From Polyodon spathula (Eukaryota; Chordata; Actinopteri; Acipenseriformes; Polyodontidae): a DNA stretch of 64,000 nucleotides. Positions 51,160 to 62,773 of the stretch are shown piece after piece; positions within the stretch are counted from its first letter, which is position 1; every line of letters starts with the position of its first letter. The stretch lies in assembly GCF_017654505.1 (NCBI RefSeq), contig NC_054536.1, positions 91,694,970 through 91,758,969 of the forward strand. Reading direction: 5' to 3'. Below the pieces are notes generated by a model. The model saw nothing but the letters and a program-made list of their open reading frames with translations, ran no database searches and was not told the DNA's origin. A program made the position numbers and the translations under genes.

Positions 51160-51662
51160 TGGCTCCCGAGTGGCGCATCCAGTAAAGGCGCACCGCGCAG
51201 ATGTGCCCTATAGCCTGGAGATAGCAAGTTCAAATCCAGGCTATGTCATTGCCAACCATGACCGGGAGTTTCTAGGGGGTGGCGCACAATTGGCCCAGAG
51301 CCACCTGAGGGGACGGAGGGAGGGCTAGGTTGGCCAGGGTGTCTTCGGCGCCCCGCGCACCAGCGACCCCTGTGGTCTGGCCGGGCGCCTGCAGGCTTGC
51401 CTGTAAGCTGCCCAGAGATGCACTGTCCTCCAACATCGTAGCTCTGGGTGGCTGCATGGTGAGCCTGCAGTGTGTAAAGATATGGGCAGCTCACGGCACA
51501 CGCTTCGGAGGACAGCGAGTATTCGACTTTGCTCCTCCCAGTCAGCGCAGGGGTGGTAGTGGTGAGCTGAGCCTAAAAATAATTGGACAACACTAACATT
51601 GGGGAGAAAATAATAAATAATAATTGGCAACTACTAAATTAAAAAAAAAAAAAAAAAAAAAA
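51160..51662 (+). mobile_element. tRNA-derived SINE, full-length copy
   Basis: The head GGCTCCCGAGTGGCGCATCC (A box) and AAGTTCAAATCCAGGC (B box) are pol III promoter elements of tRNA origin. A ~300-bp GC-rich body follows, then the AT-rich 3' end AATTGGCAACTACTAAATT and a poly(A) tail. Related fragments at 19110 and 47225. Reading frames over the body are not genes. Confidence 0.92.
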
Positions 51663-52204
51663 GTGCTGCAGTTTTCAATTGATTTTTGGAACACGGAAGT
51701 CAAACTGCTACTGGATACTACTTTACGTGATCTGCAGCAGGCACATTTTTAGCCTTCAAAAGACATCCATTTTTTGTTTACAGTGTGTAGTATTTTAATT
51801 TCCCGCCTAGACTGCATAGTCAGTCACATGACAATCACTACACAGCAGTATGTGCATGGCGAATAGTACACAAGGCACAAAGCAGAGCTGTACAGTTTTG
51901 TTAATGTGATTTTTTGTATCATACAAAAGTTATTTTTATTTCTTCAGAATATTGTAAAAATCACGGTACTGGGCTAATTTCCCGATTTCCACACAGCCCC
52001 TCGAAATAAAATAGCCCATTTTAAAATTCAACCCTAGGGCATCAAGAAAAAAATGTTTCTTGCCATCGTCAATCTCAGAGCTCCAAGAATTATACAGAAT
52101 AATGCCGCTCTGCTGCTACTTAATGACAGGGGGTTTGTTTGGAAAAATAATTTAAAAAGCTGTTGTACACTAATAAAACAGAAAATATAAAAACACTACA
52201 TTAC

Positions 52205-52285
52205 CTGATATGCATAAGCATTCTGACAATAGACCATAGGCACCTGTGGCATTACAACTGCTGGGAAACCTGGGTAAGCATATGG
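52205..52285 (-). CDS. DAZL: DAZL coding exon, DAZ-repeat region
   Basis: This 81-nt minus-strand exon (27 codons), acceptor TTTTTTCTAG and donor GTAATG, is in phase 0 at both ends. It encodes PYAYPGFPAVVMPQVPMV then YCQNAYAYQ. The Tyr/Pro/Gln-rich composition and the ending AYAYQ are typical of the single DAZ repeat of DAZL, a region implicated in contacts with DAZ-associated proteins and Pumilio. It is too short to be recognised as an isolated reading frame; the call rests on splice sites, phase and family pattern. Confidence 0.92.
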
Positions 52286-52392
52286 CTAGAAAAAAAAGAA
52301 CACAAAATACACACGTACATAACAAATAAATATATCTGATATATAAATAAATATATCTGATATAAATAAATTATAATAAAATATATTATATT

Positions 52393-52424
52393 TATATAGA
52401 TAGATAGATATATATATATATATG

Positions 52425-52482
<58 letters not shown>
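52393..52482. repeat. (TAGA)n(TA)n microsatellite
   Basis: TAGATAGATAGA followed by interrupted TA units. Confidence 0.95.
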
Positions 52483-52485
<3 letters not shown>

Positions 52486-53104
52486 CCTCTGTAAATACTT
52501 AAATCAGAATCAATATACCTGCTGTACACTAACATCAAAGGTTTCATAGTGGAGGGATGCTCAAGTAAACCCACAATGGCCTGATTAAGGTTAAACAGCT
52601 ATGCAAGGCATCTCAGACAAGCTCAGTTTTTTTTTTTTTTTTTTTAAAAGGTATAAATAAAACCCCAAATGATCTTTAATTTTAGCTCCTATTCCTTGAA
52701 ATTACCTTCAAAACAAGTACCCAATGATGTAAATGCACCATTTGGTATATTAGGCTAAAGCCTGAAAACCAGAAGACAGTTACTTGATGTTTCATGTAGT
52801 GTTACAGTATTATCCTTTTTGTTCATGCAAGGTTAACATTTCATATCATTTTTCTATGCAAAATTAAGAGCATTTAGTATATTTAAGCCCATAGTGCCAC
52901 CTGCTGACAATACAGACCTTTCAAAATATCTTTCCAAAAATTGTTCTTCTAACTAAACTGTCTAATCTGCTTTAATGTACATCTTATTTTTTAGTGAATA
53001 TTTATACACAGTATACACTTAAGTGTGCTGGTGACCTGTAATCCCAATTGTTATAAATGTCTGTTCTGGTAAAAACGCATTATGCAACAGTAATTTCTTT
53101 GAGG

Positions 53105-53250
53105 CAGGGCTCTAAAAAAAAAAAAAAAAAAAAAAACCACAACATTCTGCCTAGGAGCCAATGGTTTCTTGGCCAAAAAAATAACTGAGTCACCAAATCC
53201 AATTGTTTAGTGCCACTTCAGGAGCAAGTTGGTTGTTATCATATTCAACT
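53105..53250 (+). mobile_element. hAT-like terminal fragment, family A copy 1
   Basis: CAGGGCTCTA followed by an A27 run, then CTAGGAGCCAATGGTTTC and GTGCCACTTCAGGAGCAAGT. Same end as at 55767 and 60377. Confidence 0.7.
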
Positions 53251-55766
53251 GCTTAAAATAAAGCAACCTGATAAGAAACTCAAGTGACGGTAAAACTGTC
53301 CGTTCTTAAAAAGGTCAGTTTGAGAAATAAACCGTTTTCCCTGCAGCAGCTGAACTTGTTTTTGTACAACTTTAGTTGTTGCACTGGCGTCCATTTAAGT
53401 TGCAGTCTGAAGCCCTGTGAGGCTTCACTTAATTTAGGCCAACAATTATTTAAATTGAATAAGAACACACATAAACATCAGTTTGTAACTTTATATGAAT
53501 GTACAATAAATGGTCAAAAATGAGCTGTGATGCATTTACAAAATATCCCTTTTTACTTTTAGCATATCATAATCCTCTTAATAAAGAGTTGGTTTCCTTT
53601 ATTGCAGCCATTTTTGTGCAGGAATGTATTGAATTCATATTCCTGACACCGGGCCCAGTATAACCAGAATATGCACTTACAATATTAAACTTAAACAGGG
53701 TGCATTTAATGATGCAGCACTGGGAATTGTTTTGAATTTTGGAAGTTAATACACTTAAGCAGGATATACACTTAAAACTACACACTTAGGTGGTGTAGAT
53801 TTTTAAACTTTTTTTTGCGTTAAGTTAATGTTGATTCATTGTGGCGGTGTAGAAATACAGCTTTTGAACATTTCCGAGTAATAGTGACAAACCTAGAAAG
53901 TCTCCAAACCATTTAATCAGCTTGATAAACAGGCCCATAAACCTTAATAACAAAAACAGCTTTTCTTATATTTATTAGAACAAGCCAGTGAATAACAAAT
54001 ATCCATCTCTGGACAGGAAAAACATGTAAATCAACCTAAATACCATCCAGCAGCAATTTCCCACCACAGACAGACAAATGGGTGCCTCCATTTACCCATA
54101 TTCTCTAAAGCTTCTGCTAATAAATGCCCTTAGCAAGTTTCACCACAATTTTGATTTGTACTGGCAGTTTCTTACAATACATCCATCACCATGCACATGC
54201 ATCCTCAAAGTTCTTCAGAAATCATCAAGCGTTTTGAAACTGGTAAAAATATAATTAGCGCATTAGTCAGAAACGCACATTTAAGTGTATAGTAATAGAA
54301 GAAAACAATGTCCTTTTTTTGCGAGTTTATTCATCATGTGACTTTACTCCATGTCTCTTCTGAAACTCAACATGGTGGCTACACCAAAGAAAAACCAGCA
54401 ATGTTTCAGCAAGACAGAGCTAAAATAAATCTGATTATCTATGAGGATGGTGCGATAGTATTGTTAAAGTTTTGCTGTAGTTCAATATCATTAAATATCA
54501 TAATGCCAGTACATGTAGAGAATAAGAAAGCAAATAAGACGGCAACAATGGCAAAGCACTGCATTCTAGGCTGAAAAACTAAGACCTAAGGTACTGCGCT
54601 GAAGCCAGAGGCGCTGTCGCGAAGCAAGTGAGCTAAATTAATTGCATATTTCATTATGGCTTAGTTTATTTCTTTCCATGCTACATGCCTTTAATGAAGC
54701 TATAATTAGCAATTTTAAAGTTATATTTCCTGATGATTAAGAAATGAGCTCAATTATTTTTCTAGCTCTACAATCCTTAAAGGAAATTGATCACTGTACT
54801 GTGTAAAGGATGTAGTCATGTCACTACACACCATTGGTTTCATAAAGATATTCTGGAGACAAAACTCTTTAAATCTTGCAAGTAACACTGCAGAATTAGG
54901 AAAGAAACAATTGAGAGGATTAACTATGCATTTACATTAAAGGGGGAGTTATTTAAATTACAAATCGGGTAATGCATAGCAGTGAACCTGTTTTAGAGCA
55001 ACGAGTCAGTCAACACATGTTTCATATTTTATCCTGGTTATTATAATGCCAGTAAAACGCTAAGCTTAATTTGTGGAGTCCTGTACATAGGATTACTCTC
55101 ACATGATATTGCTGGACTGTTACTGAAAGGTTTCATATTTATTGTTATTGTAAAAGCCAGCAATAAGCTAAACAGGTCTTTTCAAAACACCTTTATTTGT
55201 AGACTGAATTACTGTGTTAGTAGAAGACTATAAATATGATTCTCACAACTGTGCTGGACATTTGGTTTTCTGAACTGTTGTAGTATATTGCTTAAGTTTT
55301 CCTGCTTATTTTAATGCCAGCAGTGAGCCAAGTTATGTCTATAAACAATGACAGCTTTGACGTGACTTTACTTTCTATTACAGCAAAAAAACTTGTGTTG
55401 GAATATTGTTTCACCAAATTGTATAATGCAACAAAAATATATTAAAAGGGTTAATGCGTGGCCGAAGGTTTCTCACTGATACTTTACTGTTCCTCAGTCA
55501 AAACGGCAAGTTTCTCAGCATCTAAAAAGCTTAGAGGGAACGCTGATCGGCACCGTCTTCATATGATATGTATGGTGATAAGTCACGACATGATACAGTA
55601 AATTAAGCATGAAACACAAAAATCACACAATTGTCTCATTTGTTTGTGTAAGTGTTTGCAATAACACTGGTAAATCACTTTTGATCAAATAAGCTTCACG
55701 GCCTGTTTTGCTTTCATTTCCTGTTTATTCTTTCAAAAACATTTCTTTTCAACAAAATTACAAAAT

Positions 55767-56985
55767 CAGGGCTCCAGACAAAGTTTGTGTCTTAGGAGCC
55801 AATGGCTCCAGGTAAATAAAAATTGGTGGCCAAATTCAATTGCTGGGTGCCACTTCAGGAGTATGTTAGTTGTTACCATATTCAGAGCAATATAATGGCT
55901 TTTATTGCTTTTTGAAAACAAATATCTGAACGTGAAAATTCTGTATTCGTCCCAGCACTAATTTCAGTATAATATTATTCCTGCAAAGTAGGGGTCTGCT
56001 GATTTATCGACTCACGCGGTGAACCATAATTATTAGAAAATAAATAAGACAATTATCGATGTTTGTCATGTACTCTAGCAGCCTCGCCTACCATTAACTG
56101 TGTTCAGGGTGTTTTTGTCAAGTCCGTCAGCAGCTGAGCGAAACAGAAGCTGCGCGAGGGCGGGTTATTATTGTTGATACTCTCATCGGGGCGAAGGCAG
56201 AATTCCACCTGATCCGGCTGGTTTACAATCCATATTCTAGAATAAAATGCAACAACTTCAAGACTGTGATAATAAAACAGTAGTTTGTTGTCACATTCTG
56301 CTGAGTAGTAATCTATGCAGTTGATGACTGCAATAAACTCAGCATGTTAATATTTTAACTACTTTTCAAGTGTTGTGTCTGGAACTGGTGACGGCATCTC
56401 TAATTGTGTATAGTGTAACATGGGAAATGGCATGCTGCAGCTCCAATGCTCAATGTCAGTCCTGATCTGACAGTTATGTAATAGACAACTCTTATGATTA
56501 CACGTTACCATTTATTTTTTTGTAAAAACAAGTTTAAATTGCAGTGAGTTGGTTCTGCTATTTACAATATATAGTAAATGTTTACACAACACTTTAGCAC
56601 ATTTAGTCGCAGTCACAACTGTTGCATTAAACTGGGGTTACCGTATTCTGCTGTAGTTAATACAGCACCTACCTGAGCTTGCAAGCATTTGTATTCTATT
56701 AAATTGTTATTCGTATTTGTGCACTTGCATTCTATGAAATTGTTATTAGTATTTGTGCATTTGTTACCGTCCTCCTTGCACTTCAGCTTATTAAAAACAT
56801 GTGATATGCATGCCCCCCCCCCCCCCCCCTCCCACTCCCCCTCCCCTCTTACTGACGGACATCACAGCACACTGAAATACTGACACAAGCTTTTAAAGGG
56901 AGAGGCAACATTTTTCTGTTACAGGTGCCAATGCGCCCAACCCCGAAAAAATTGTCACATTTGCAGCCATTTTAATCTGGAGCCC
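55767..56985 (+). mobile_element. hAT-like element, family A copy 2, near complete
   Basis: Starts CAGGGCTCCAGACAAAG and ends TCTGGAGCCC, giving inverted termini AGGGCTCCAGA. The flanking 8-mers TACAAAAT and TACAGATT match at 6 of 8, consistent with a decayed 8-bp hAT target duplication. A C17 run lies at about 56813-56829. No transposase frame; it is non-autonomous. Confidence 0.65.
55881..56242 (+). repeat. Long inverted repeat, left arm
   Basis: Reverse complement of 57026-57461 over most of its length. It includes GCTGAGCGAAACAGAAGCTG, CGCGAGGGCGGGTTATTATT and AATTCCACCTGATCCGGCTG, which are identical on the opposite strand of the right arm. Confidence 0.93.
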
Positions 56986-57025
56986 TACAGATTCAAAGCT
57001 TACACATTTTACACACAGCGTGACT

Positions 57026-57461
57026 TCTAGAATATGGATTGTAAACCAGCCGGATCAGGTGGAATTCTGCCTTCGCCCTGATGAGAGTATCAACAATAAT
57101 AACCCGCCCTCGCGCAGCTTCTGTTTCGCTCAGCTGCCGACGGACTTGACAAAAACACCGAACACAGTGAATGGTAGGAGACGCTGCCAAAGTACATGAC
57201 AATAAACATTTTCTAATTATCAGTGCAGACACAAATTAATGAATGCTCATGTTTATGTTACCAGACAATTTTATATAAAAAATTAATAATCGATAATTGT
57301 CTTATTTTCTAATAATTATGGTTAATTATGGTTTTATGAGTCGATAAATCAGCAGACCACTACTTTCCAGGAATAATATCATACTGAAATTAGTGCTCGG
57401 ACGAATACAGAATTTTCACGTTCAGATATTTGTTTTCAAAAAGCAATTATATTGCTCTGAA
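57026..57461 (-). repeat. Long inverted repeat, right arm
   Basis: Partner of 55881-56242. It is about 75 bp longer because of an extra AT-rich block at about 57220-57300. It lies outside the right terminus of the hAT-like copy, so the two structures interlock. Confidence 0.93.
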
Positions 57462-59347
57462 TGCAGACAGAGACAGCATAGCAGCAGGGGTAGGGGGGCG
57501 TGGCCCAAGTGTGTGCCTGTTTTGTTACAACAAGATGTTACAGTAACAAAGTAGAAAAATATCACAGAAGTAACTAACACATTGTGTAGGCCTTACTTTA
57601 CTTCAGTGAATTAACTACAAAACAAAGGATTTTGTTTTTTGACACATGCTCAAAAATCATGGTTTTAAGAACACGGATGAGGCCTGCAGGGTTTGATTTG
57701 AGCACTATTCAGACACCATTTCAATGGAAGCTCCTGAGAATTATTCAGGCTGATTTGGAAAGAGCACAAGTCATTTTATTGACTTGGGTGAGAAAAGGAA
57801 AATTGGTACATGTTCTACAACACTGATTTTTATGTCATGAAAGAAATTTTCAAAAGAAAACATTTCATGGTAAGCTTGCCTATTTCTTCTACCATTATTT
57901 ATACTGTTTTCCATGTTAACTATTAATCTGAAATAGTTACACTGGAAAATATATAAACTATGTTGATGCAATATGCAGATGTTATGGTTCAAAATGCAAT
58001 TGAGATGACAGCTTTTTACAAATTGACATTTTTAAAAGGCTAGCGTGACCTCTACCGCATTTTTTCACTTTATTCCTTGACCTTGCTATTTCTTCACAGT
58101 AAACAGTGGCCAGAGACACATTTTTATGAAGTAATAACATGAGGTTTACTGTAGCTGCTGTTGCAGCTGAATGAAACCAAACTAATGAAATTTTACTTTA
58201 AACACTTAAAATAAAACAAACATGGAAATGGCGCTGTAAAGTGAAGGGGAAAAAAACCTCAGTTTTGTTTGTCATTTATTACAGTCCACAAAGTCACAAC
58301 AAAAAATATATAATATATACAATCTATATAAAAATCACTACACAACAATTACAGCAAGTTGAGCACTGTTTAAGTGTGGCATTTCTGAATGACGTGCTTG
58401 CCTTTGTCATGATAGCTTTTCCATAGAGATCACTATGCATGAACATACATCATCTGATTTGTTTACTTTTTGCCATATAAAACTTTTAAATAGAGGCTCA
58501 AGAGCTGCTGTGTTGATCCTGTTTTTTCACAGCTCTTTTTCATTTGCAATGTTTGAAACTGTAGCGCAACTTTTGACGAAGCAGCAAACAAGAACAAGGT
58601 ATTTTTGTAATTTATAGCGAATATGAACATCAGAATTTTGTATCCAAACATGTCAAAAAATATACGTTCGAATATTCGGATATTTTTCCCAGCACTAACT
58701 GAAATACACTACACTTTGGTACAAACATTTAAACAATGTAATACATTAATGTTCATATTTAACTAATGCCAATTTAATGTACTAAAAAAAGTTGTTTTAT
58801 TTAGATCGGGGTACTACACCTATATTTATTTTTTGTTTGTCTATGTTTAATTCAAAGAACAGCAATTATAGAATTATAGAACAGAATTATACTTGTAATG
58901 TACAGACAAGTTTTACCCAAGTGTTGAGGACTTGCTGTAATAAATAAATAAATAAAATCTGTGTAAACATCATCTTTAAATAGCTGTTGCAATGTACCTT
59001 TGTAATCATACATGATTGTGTTTTTGGTGCTAAACACTTGGTGCGCGTATAAGTGAAGGGATCACATCAAGGTCCTAGCAACAGAAATAAAAAAAAGCTA
59101 TTTTACATGATTTATAAATAAAATGTACACTGAAGTTATTACATGGGACATAGTAGGTTAAGGGGCACTTTATTTCTACTTTTTAGACAAACCTGTACTA
59201 AAACAAAGTGTCACAGATCTGTCTCATGAGTCTATACATAAACCAAATGTTTTAACCCAATTAAGGTATAAACATGCATTTGTCCACTACCAAAAATACC
59301 ACTACACTTTACTGTCCCTTAAGATACACACAGTATATTTCAATTAC

Positions 59348-59476
59348 CTGGACATATTGGTTTCCTGGGCTCATAACAGGAGAAGGCTGCATAACATTTT
59401 CCATCATTTGGCTGCAACACACACAATACACCTGTTGCGAAGGACCCATCATCCATTGTGCAGGTCCAATATCACT
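59348..59476 (-). CDS. DAZL: DAZL coding exon after the RRM
   Basis: This 129-nt minus-strand exon (43 codons), donor GTAATT. It encodes SDIGPAQWMMGPSQQVYC, VCCSQMMENVMQPSP and VMSPGNQYVQ. The order GPxQW, Tyr/Cys-rich segment, MQPSP and GNQYVQ matches the linker between RRM and DAZ repeat in fish Dazl (human: MQPTTTMNPITQYVQ). I placed the acceptor at TTCCATTCAG (59480-59477) because it alone keeps phase 0 with the preceding exon. An upstream AG at 59489-59488 (GGTAG) would give a longer exon but breaks the frame. Confidence 0.9.
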
Positions 59477-59570
59477 CTGAATGGAACCTACCATACAAAC
59501 ACAATACATTTTATTGAATACTTCTTGTGGGATACAGTTACAGCTGCAGTGAATGTATACAGAAACTTAC

Positions 59571-59639
59571 ATAGACTACTTTCTTTCATTATTGCTGGTC
59601 CAAGTTTCAACTTTCTGCCTTTAAAACTGATCTGTTGCT
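59571..59639 (-). CDS. DAZL: DAZL coding exon, RRM C-terminal end
   Basis: This 69-nt minus-strand exon (23 codons), acceptor TTTTTTCATAG and donor GTAAGT, is in phase 0 at both ends. It encodes QQISFKGRKLKLGPAIMKER followed by VVY. FKGRKLKLGPAI is the diagnostic end of the DAZ-family RNA-recognition motif (human NFHGKKLKLGPAIRKQ). The intron to the next exon downstream is only 94 bp. Confidence 0.96.
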
Positions 59640-59945
59640 ATGAAAAAATAAGAAAATAAAAAAGTTAACTTATAAATTTGACACACAGCTGTATTCTATC
59701 ATTCACAGACTCCCATAAGATATGGCAAGTACTGGTTTCAAATTCAGAACTATCCTAGACAGTCCTGACATATCAAACTCTACACTGCTACTTCTTTCAC
59801 TCTTTCGGCTAGTTTAAAAGACACCGATTAGCACTCATGTTGTACTCAATGTTAATTTAGGTAAGGTTTTCCAAGATTAGAGCTATTCAGGGTCTGTGAA
59901 AGCAGCCAGGAATGTTTAAACATATTGAAAATCTACAGTACTTAC
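59640..59945 (-). other. DAZL: DAZL intron (306 bp)
   Basis: Short intron between the two visible RRM exons; nothing else in it. Confidence 0.9.
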
Positions 59946-59997
59946 TTCAACAATGGTTTGAATATCCACACCCTCCTCAAATGAGACAAACCCGTAC
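59946..59997 (-). CDS. DAZL: DAZL coding exon with RRM RNP1 motif
   Basis: This 52-nt minus-strand exon, acceptor TGTACCCTTAG and donor GTAAGT. After one nucleotide completing a glycine codon it encodes YGFVSFEEGVDIQTIVE. GYGFVSF is the RNP1 signature of the RRM, with the two aromatic residues that stack on RNA, and VDIQTIV is as in fish Dazl. The exons before it (start codon, RNP2 VFVGGID) were not found between 59998 and 64000 and must be off the right edge. Confidence 0.94.
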
Positions 59998-60376
59998 CTA
60001 AGGGTACAAGACATTTATTTCAGTTAATAGGTTGTGCGTAAACCAATATGGACTGATATGGGAAAACAAGAGACACTGGTTTCCTTAACCAGACAAGCAG
60101 GCTTTTCCACAAAACACTGCTTTGAAATAGATATTAGTGCAGTGTGATATGAAGCTAGAAACCGAAAAGCAACAGAATATGCCATATACCAATTATATGT
60201 GCTGCAATCAGATGAGCACCACACTGAACACCAAAGCATCAGACAAAGACCTTTATTAATAATGTCACTGTTAACCCAAGCATCTGGATATTATTACTAC
60301 CACAATGTATTTGTGTGGACAGTGATTATTGTTGCTGGCTTGCTTTTAGTTAGTACAATCACAGCAGAGCACTCAA

Positions 60377-60510
60377 CATGGCTCCAGACAAACTTTTTGC
60401 CTGAGGAGCCAATGGCTTCTAGGCCCAAAGTTTTGGGAGAAAGAAATTAAATTTTTGGGCACCACTTTAAGAGCAAGTTGGTTTCTGCATTCAACTGCTC
60501 AAAATACTAC
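60377..60510 (+). mobile_element. hAT-like terminal fragment, family A copy 3
   Basis: CATGGCTCCAGACAAACTTT, then GAGGAGCCAATGGCTTC and GAGCAAGTTGGTTTCTGCAT, matching the left end of the element at 55767. Confidence 0.65.
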
Positions 60511-60614
60511 AAAAACACTAAAATGATACAAACACAGAAATGTAACGTTTGTACTCACTGGTTTTCTGCAACATTGTTAATCTATGCTCCCTGACAACAA
60601 CTCGCTCTGCCTGG

Positions 60615-60695
60615 CCTGTCCTCCATGTGATCTGCTATTCTGACGCTGCACCTGTCCTCCATGTGATCTGCTATTCTGACGCTGCACCTGTCCTC
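60615..60695. repeat. 36-bp perfect tandem duplication
   Basis: CCTGTCCTCCATGTGATCTG followed by CTATTCTGACGCTGCA occurs twice without change, then a partial third start. Confidence 0.97.
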
Positions 60696-60959
60696 AAATG
60701 CTGCTACTGGAACCGTTCTTCCTCATGCTGTCATTTCACATCTTCGGTTCTTTAAAAGTGAACTTCAAATTTCCTGCAGTTCTGCCTTTTAGCAATGTGT
60801 TCCTTAATAGCCCTCTGAACTAACTGGAATTTCGCCTTAACTTAAGCCTGTGAACTATATGCAACTATCAAATACTTCTGATTATTCACAACCAACAGTT
60901 AAAATGTCCACATCACTTGGCCAGCATGTGTAATTTGGTCATTTCCTTTTACCTGAGGA

Positions 60960-61475
60960 AAATCAGAGCTTAACACAAGCTCTGGATCAAACTTTTCAAG
61001 AGATGGTCCCTCTGCACTGATTCTCAACAGTTGCCACATTAAGTGAGTTGTGCAGTTTGAATTTCAATCTGTTTTGTGCTTTCACATTAAGCAGCCGATA
61101 TTGGCAGCACAAGCCTGATTTCCACTGAATGTAGAAGAATTTAAATCTGTGCAGAAGGGGTCCTTTTGTTAGCATGACCTCACATACACCAATATAGGAT
61201 TGATCCATAAACTGACCTTTGACTGATGTTGTAAGCATTCTCCATTCTGGGTGAACTGCATCAACATTGCATCCATTCCTTGCTAAAAGGTCACTATACC
61301 AATTCAGTGAGACTAACTGTTCATCACCAAAGTCCACAAGAGCATCAGGCCATGCATCATGGCAGAAAATTGAACAGTGAATAATCTGGGGTCCTCCTGA
61401 AACCCTTTCCACAGTGGAAAGCATAATCATGTTGCCAAATCTGTACTCAAACCCCCCTAACTGTGATTTCAACAG
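60960..61475 (-). mobile_element. hAT transposase C-terminal relic (ZNF862-like group)
   Basis: A 158-codon minus-strand frame (61472-60996) includes NGCNVDAVHPEWRMLTTSVK, GQFMDQSYIGVCEVMLTKGP and AQNRLKFKLHNSLNVATVEN. The spacing of an EW.ML motif, a W/VCE.MLTK motif and the final RLK..L.NSL...TVEN motif is that of the C-terminal dimerisation part of hAT transposases. The frame continues in degraded form to about 60960. No N-terminal BED domain or active-site region was found, so it is a 5'-truncated relic. The assignment is by memory of the family. Confidence 0.5.
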
Positions 61476-62133
61476 ATTTTTTTTTTCCCCACATATATGG
61501 GTCTGGGGGTCCTTAAGTTTTATATCCTGAAATGTAATGCTGGTAAATCTATTGCTGGTGGTGCTGTCCCTGCTACAACCTGACTAACCCTGCTGCTGTG
61601 GATCTGGCTCTTGCTGCAAAAATTTCTCTAGGGTTGCCATTTTTTAATTGTCAAGACAATTCTCAATTGCTGCAAAAGCTTGGAGAAAAATTAGACTATT
61701 CCTTTGGAGTATAAGGCTAAGCTTTGACATCTCATGTACGTATTCAATGAATGTGTATTAACTTTAAACTAATTTTCACTAAGAGAACACACAAAAAAAA
61801 AAAAAAAACTGCACAATGCAATGGCGCAGTCACCGTTTAATTACAAACAATGAAGTTTTTCCTGTATCACTGCACGATACACACTGCGTACGTGCCTAAT
61901 CACACGTGATAAAATTCAAAAACTGCTTTATTGGCTGTACACGTCATTGTACTTTATCAAGTACTGTATTGCATGCAGTCTGTTTGACCCGAAATTATTC
62001 TTATAAGTGCACTGCTTGATTCTTACAAGCGGATTTATATTGGTTCGTATATGAATGATTTTGTCCCAGCGGTTTTGATCACTATAGGTTGTTGATTCTT
62101 CTATCACTGACTCTTATAAATGGAGTGCATTGT

Positions 62134-62773
62134 TGTGGCAGGAAATCGCGTTGCGTTGACTCAGACCAGAAGGAGGAAAAACAACAGACGGGTAAGGTGC
62201 AGTGGCAAGTGTGCTGTTTAATTTAAGAGAGTACAAAAATAAATCAAATATTTAAACAAAAATAAACACTTGCTCGCAGAGCAAAATAAAGGTCTGAAAT
62301 AAAACAAATCATGAACACAAAATACAAATAGACCTAAGGTCAGGCTGGGCAACTGCCTTCACTGATCCTTATTTTATTTTAAATATCTCTCTCTCGCTCT
62401 CTAGTTCCTCCTCCAAACACCCACCCAGAGCAGGGAGAGCTGCAGGCTTAAATACTGTGGCCGAGGGGTTTAACTAGCTTGTAATTATTCTATTACCCCT
62501 CGGCCACAATCTGCACGAGTTCATTCATTTGTGTGACTGCCGGCTAATTTAACAACGCACTAGCCGAAAGCCACACATTAACACAAGGTTTTTAATGTGG
62601 ATGGGGCTTCCCATCCACACTACAAAACAATAACACACAGCATTCCCGACATCTATAAACAAAACACAATAAACAAAATACAATGAATAACACAGGGACA
62701 GAGGGGGAGATCCCGTTCTAAAAATAAACAAACAAAATATATTTAAGCAGGGCTTTCCTACCGCCCTGCTACA
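62134..62773 (-). mobile_element. Solo LTR with 5-bp target duplication
   Basis: The element begins TGTGGCAGG and ends CCTGCTACA (TG...CA with inverted ends) and is flanked by ATTGT at 62129-62133 and 62774-62778. It is 640 bp with no internal retroelement sequence alongside, so it is a solo LTR left by recombination. The minus strand has a TATA-like GTATTTAAG followed by AATAAAATAAGG, suggesting transcription in that direction. A palindrome GGCCGAGGGGT...ACCCCTCGGCC lies at 62459-62507. Confidence 0.88.

Larger units (their letters stand above)
49212..52204 (-). other. DAZL: DAZL intron with several transposon relics
   Basis: 3.0 kb. Holds an L2-like scrap (49683-49770), a piggyBac-like MITE, a Tc1 end and a full SINE. 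The stretch 51670-52200 shows nothing I can name with confidence. Confidence 0.8.
52286..59347 (-). other. DAZL: DAZL intron (7.1 kb)
   Basis: Contains a (TA)n at 52410-52482, a hAT end at 53105 and a nested hAT/inverted-repeat complex at 55767-57461. The stretches 53260-55760 and 57470-59340 show no gene or named element. Confidence 0.85.

Noticed and set aside
51165..51240. Possible tRNA gene
   Set aside because: It has A- and B-box-like motifs but is the head of a SINE with a long non-tRNA body and poly(A) tail; no proper cloverleaf was apparent.
51246..51630. Open frames on both strands in the GC-rich SINE body
   Set aside because: They overlap a SINE; GC-rich composition keeps frames open by chance.
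59477..59509. Longer version of the DAZL exon including residues GSIQ before SDIGPAQW
   Set aside because: Using the upstream AG (GGTAG) would put the exon out of phase with the preceding one; the AG at 59478-59477 keeps phase 0.
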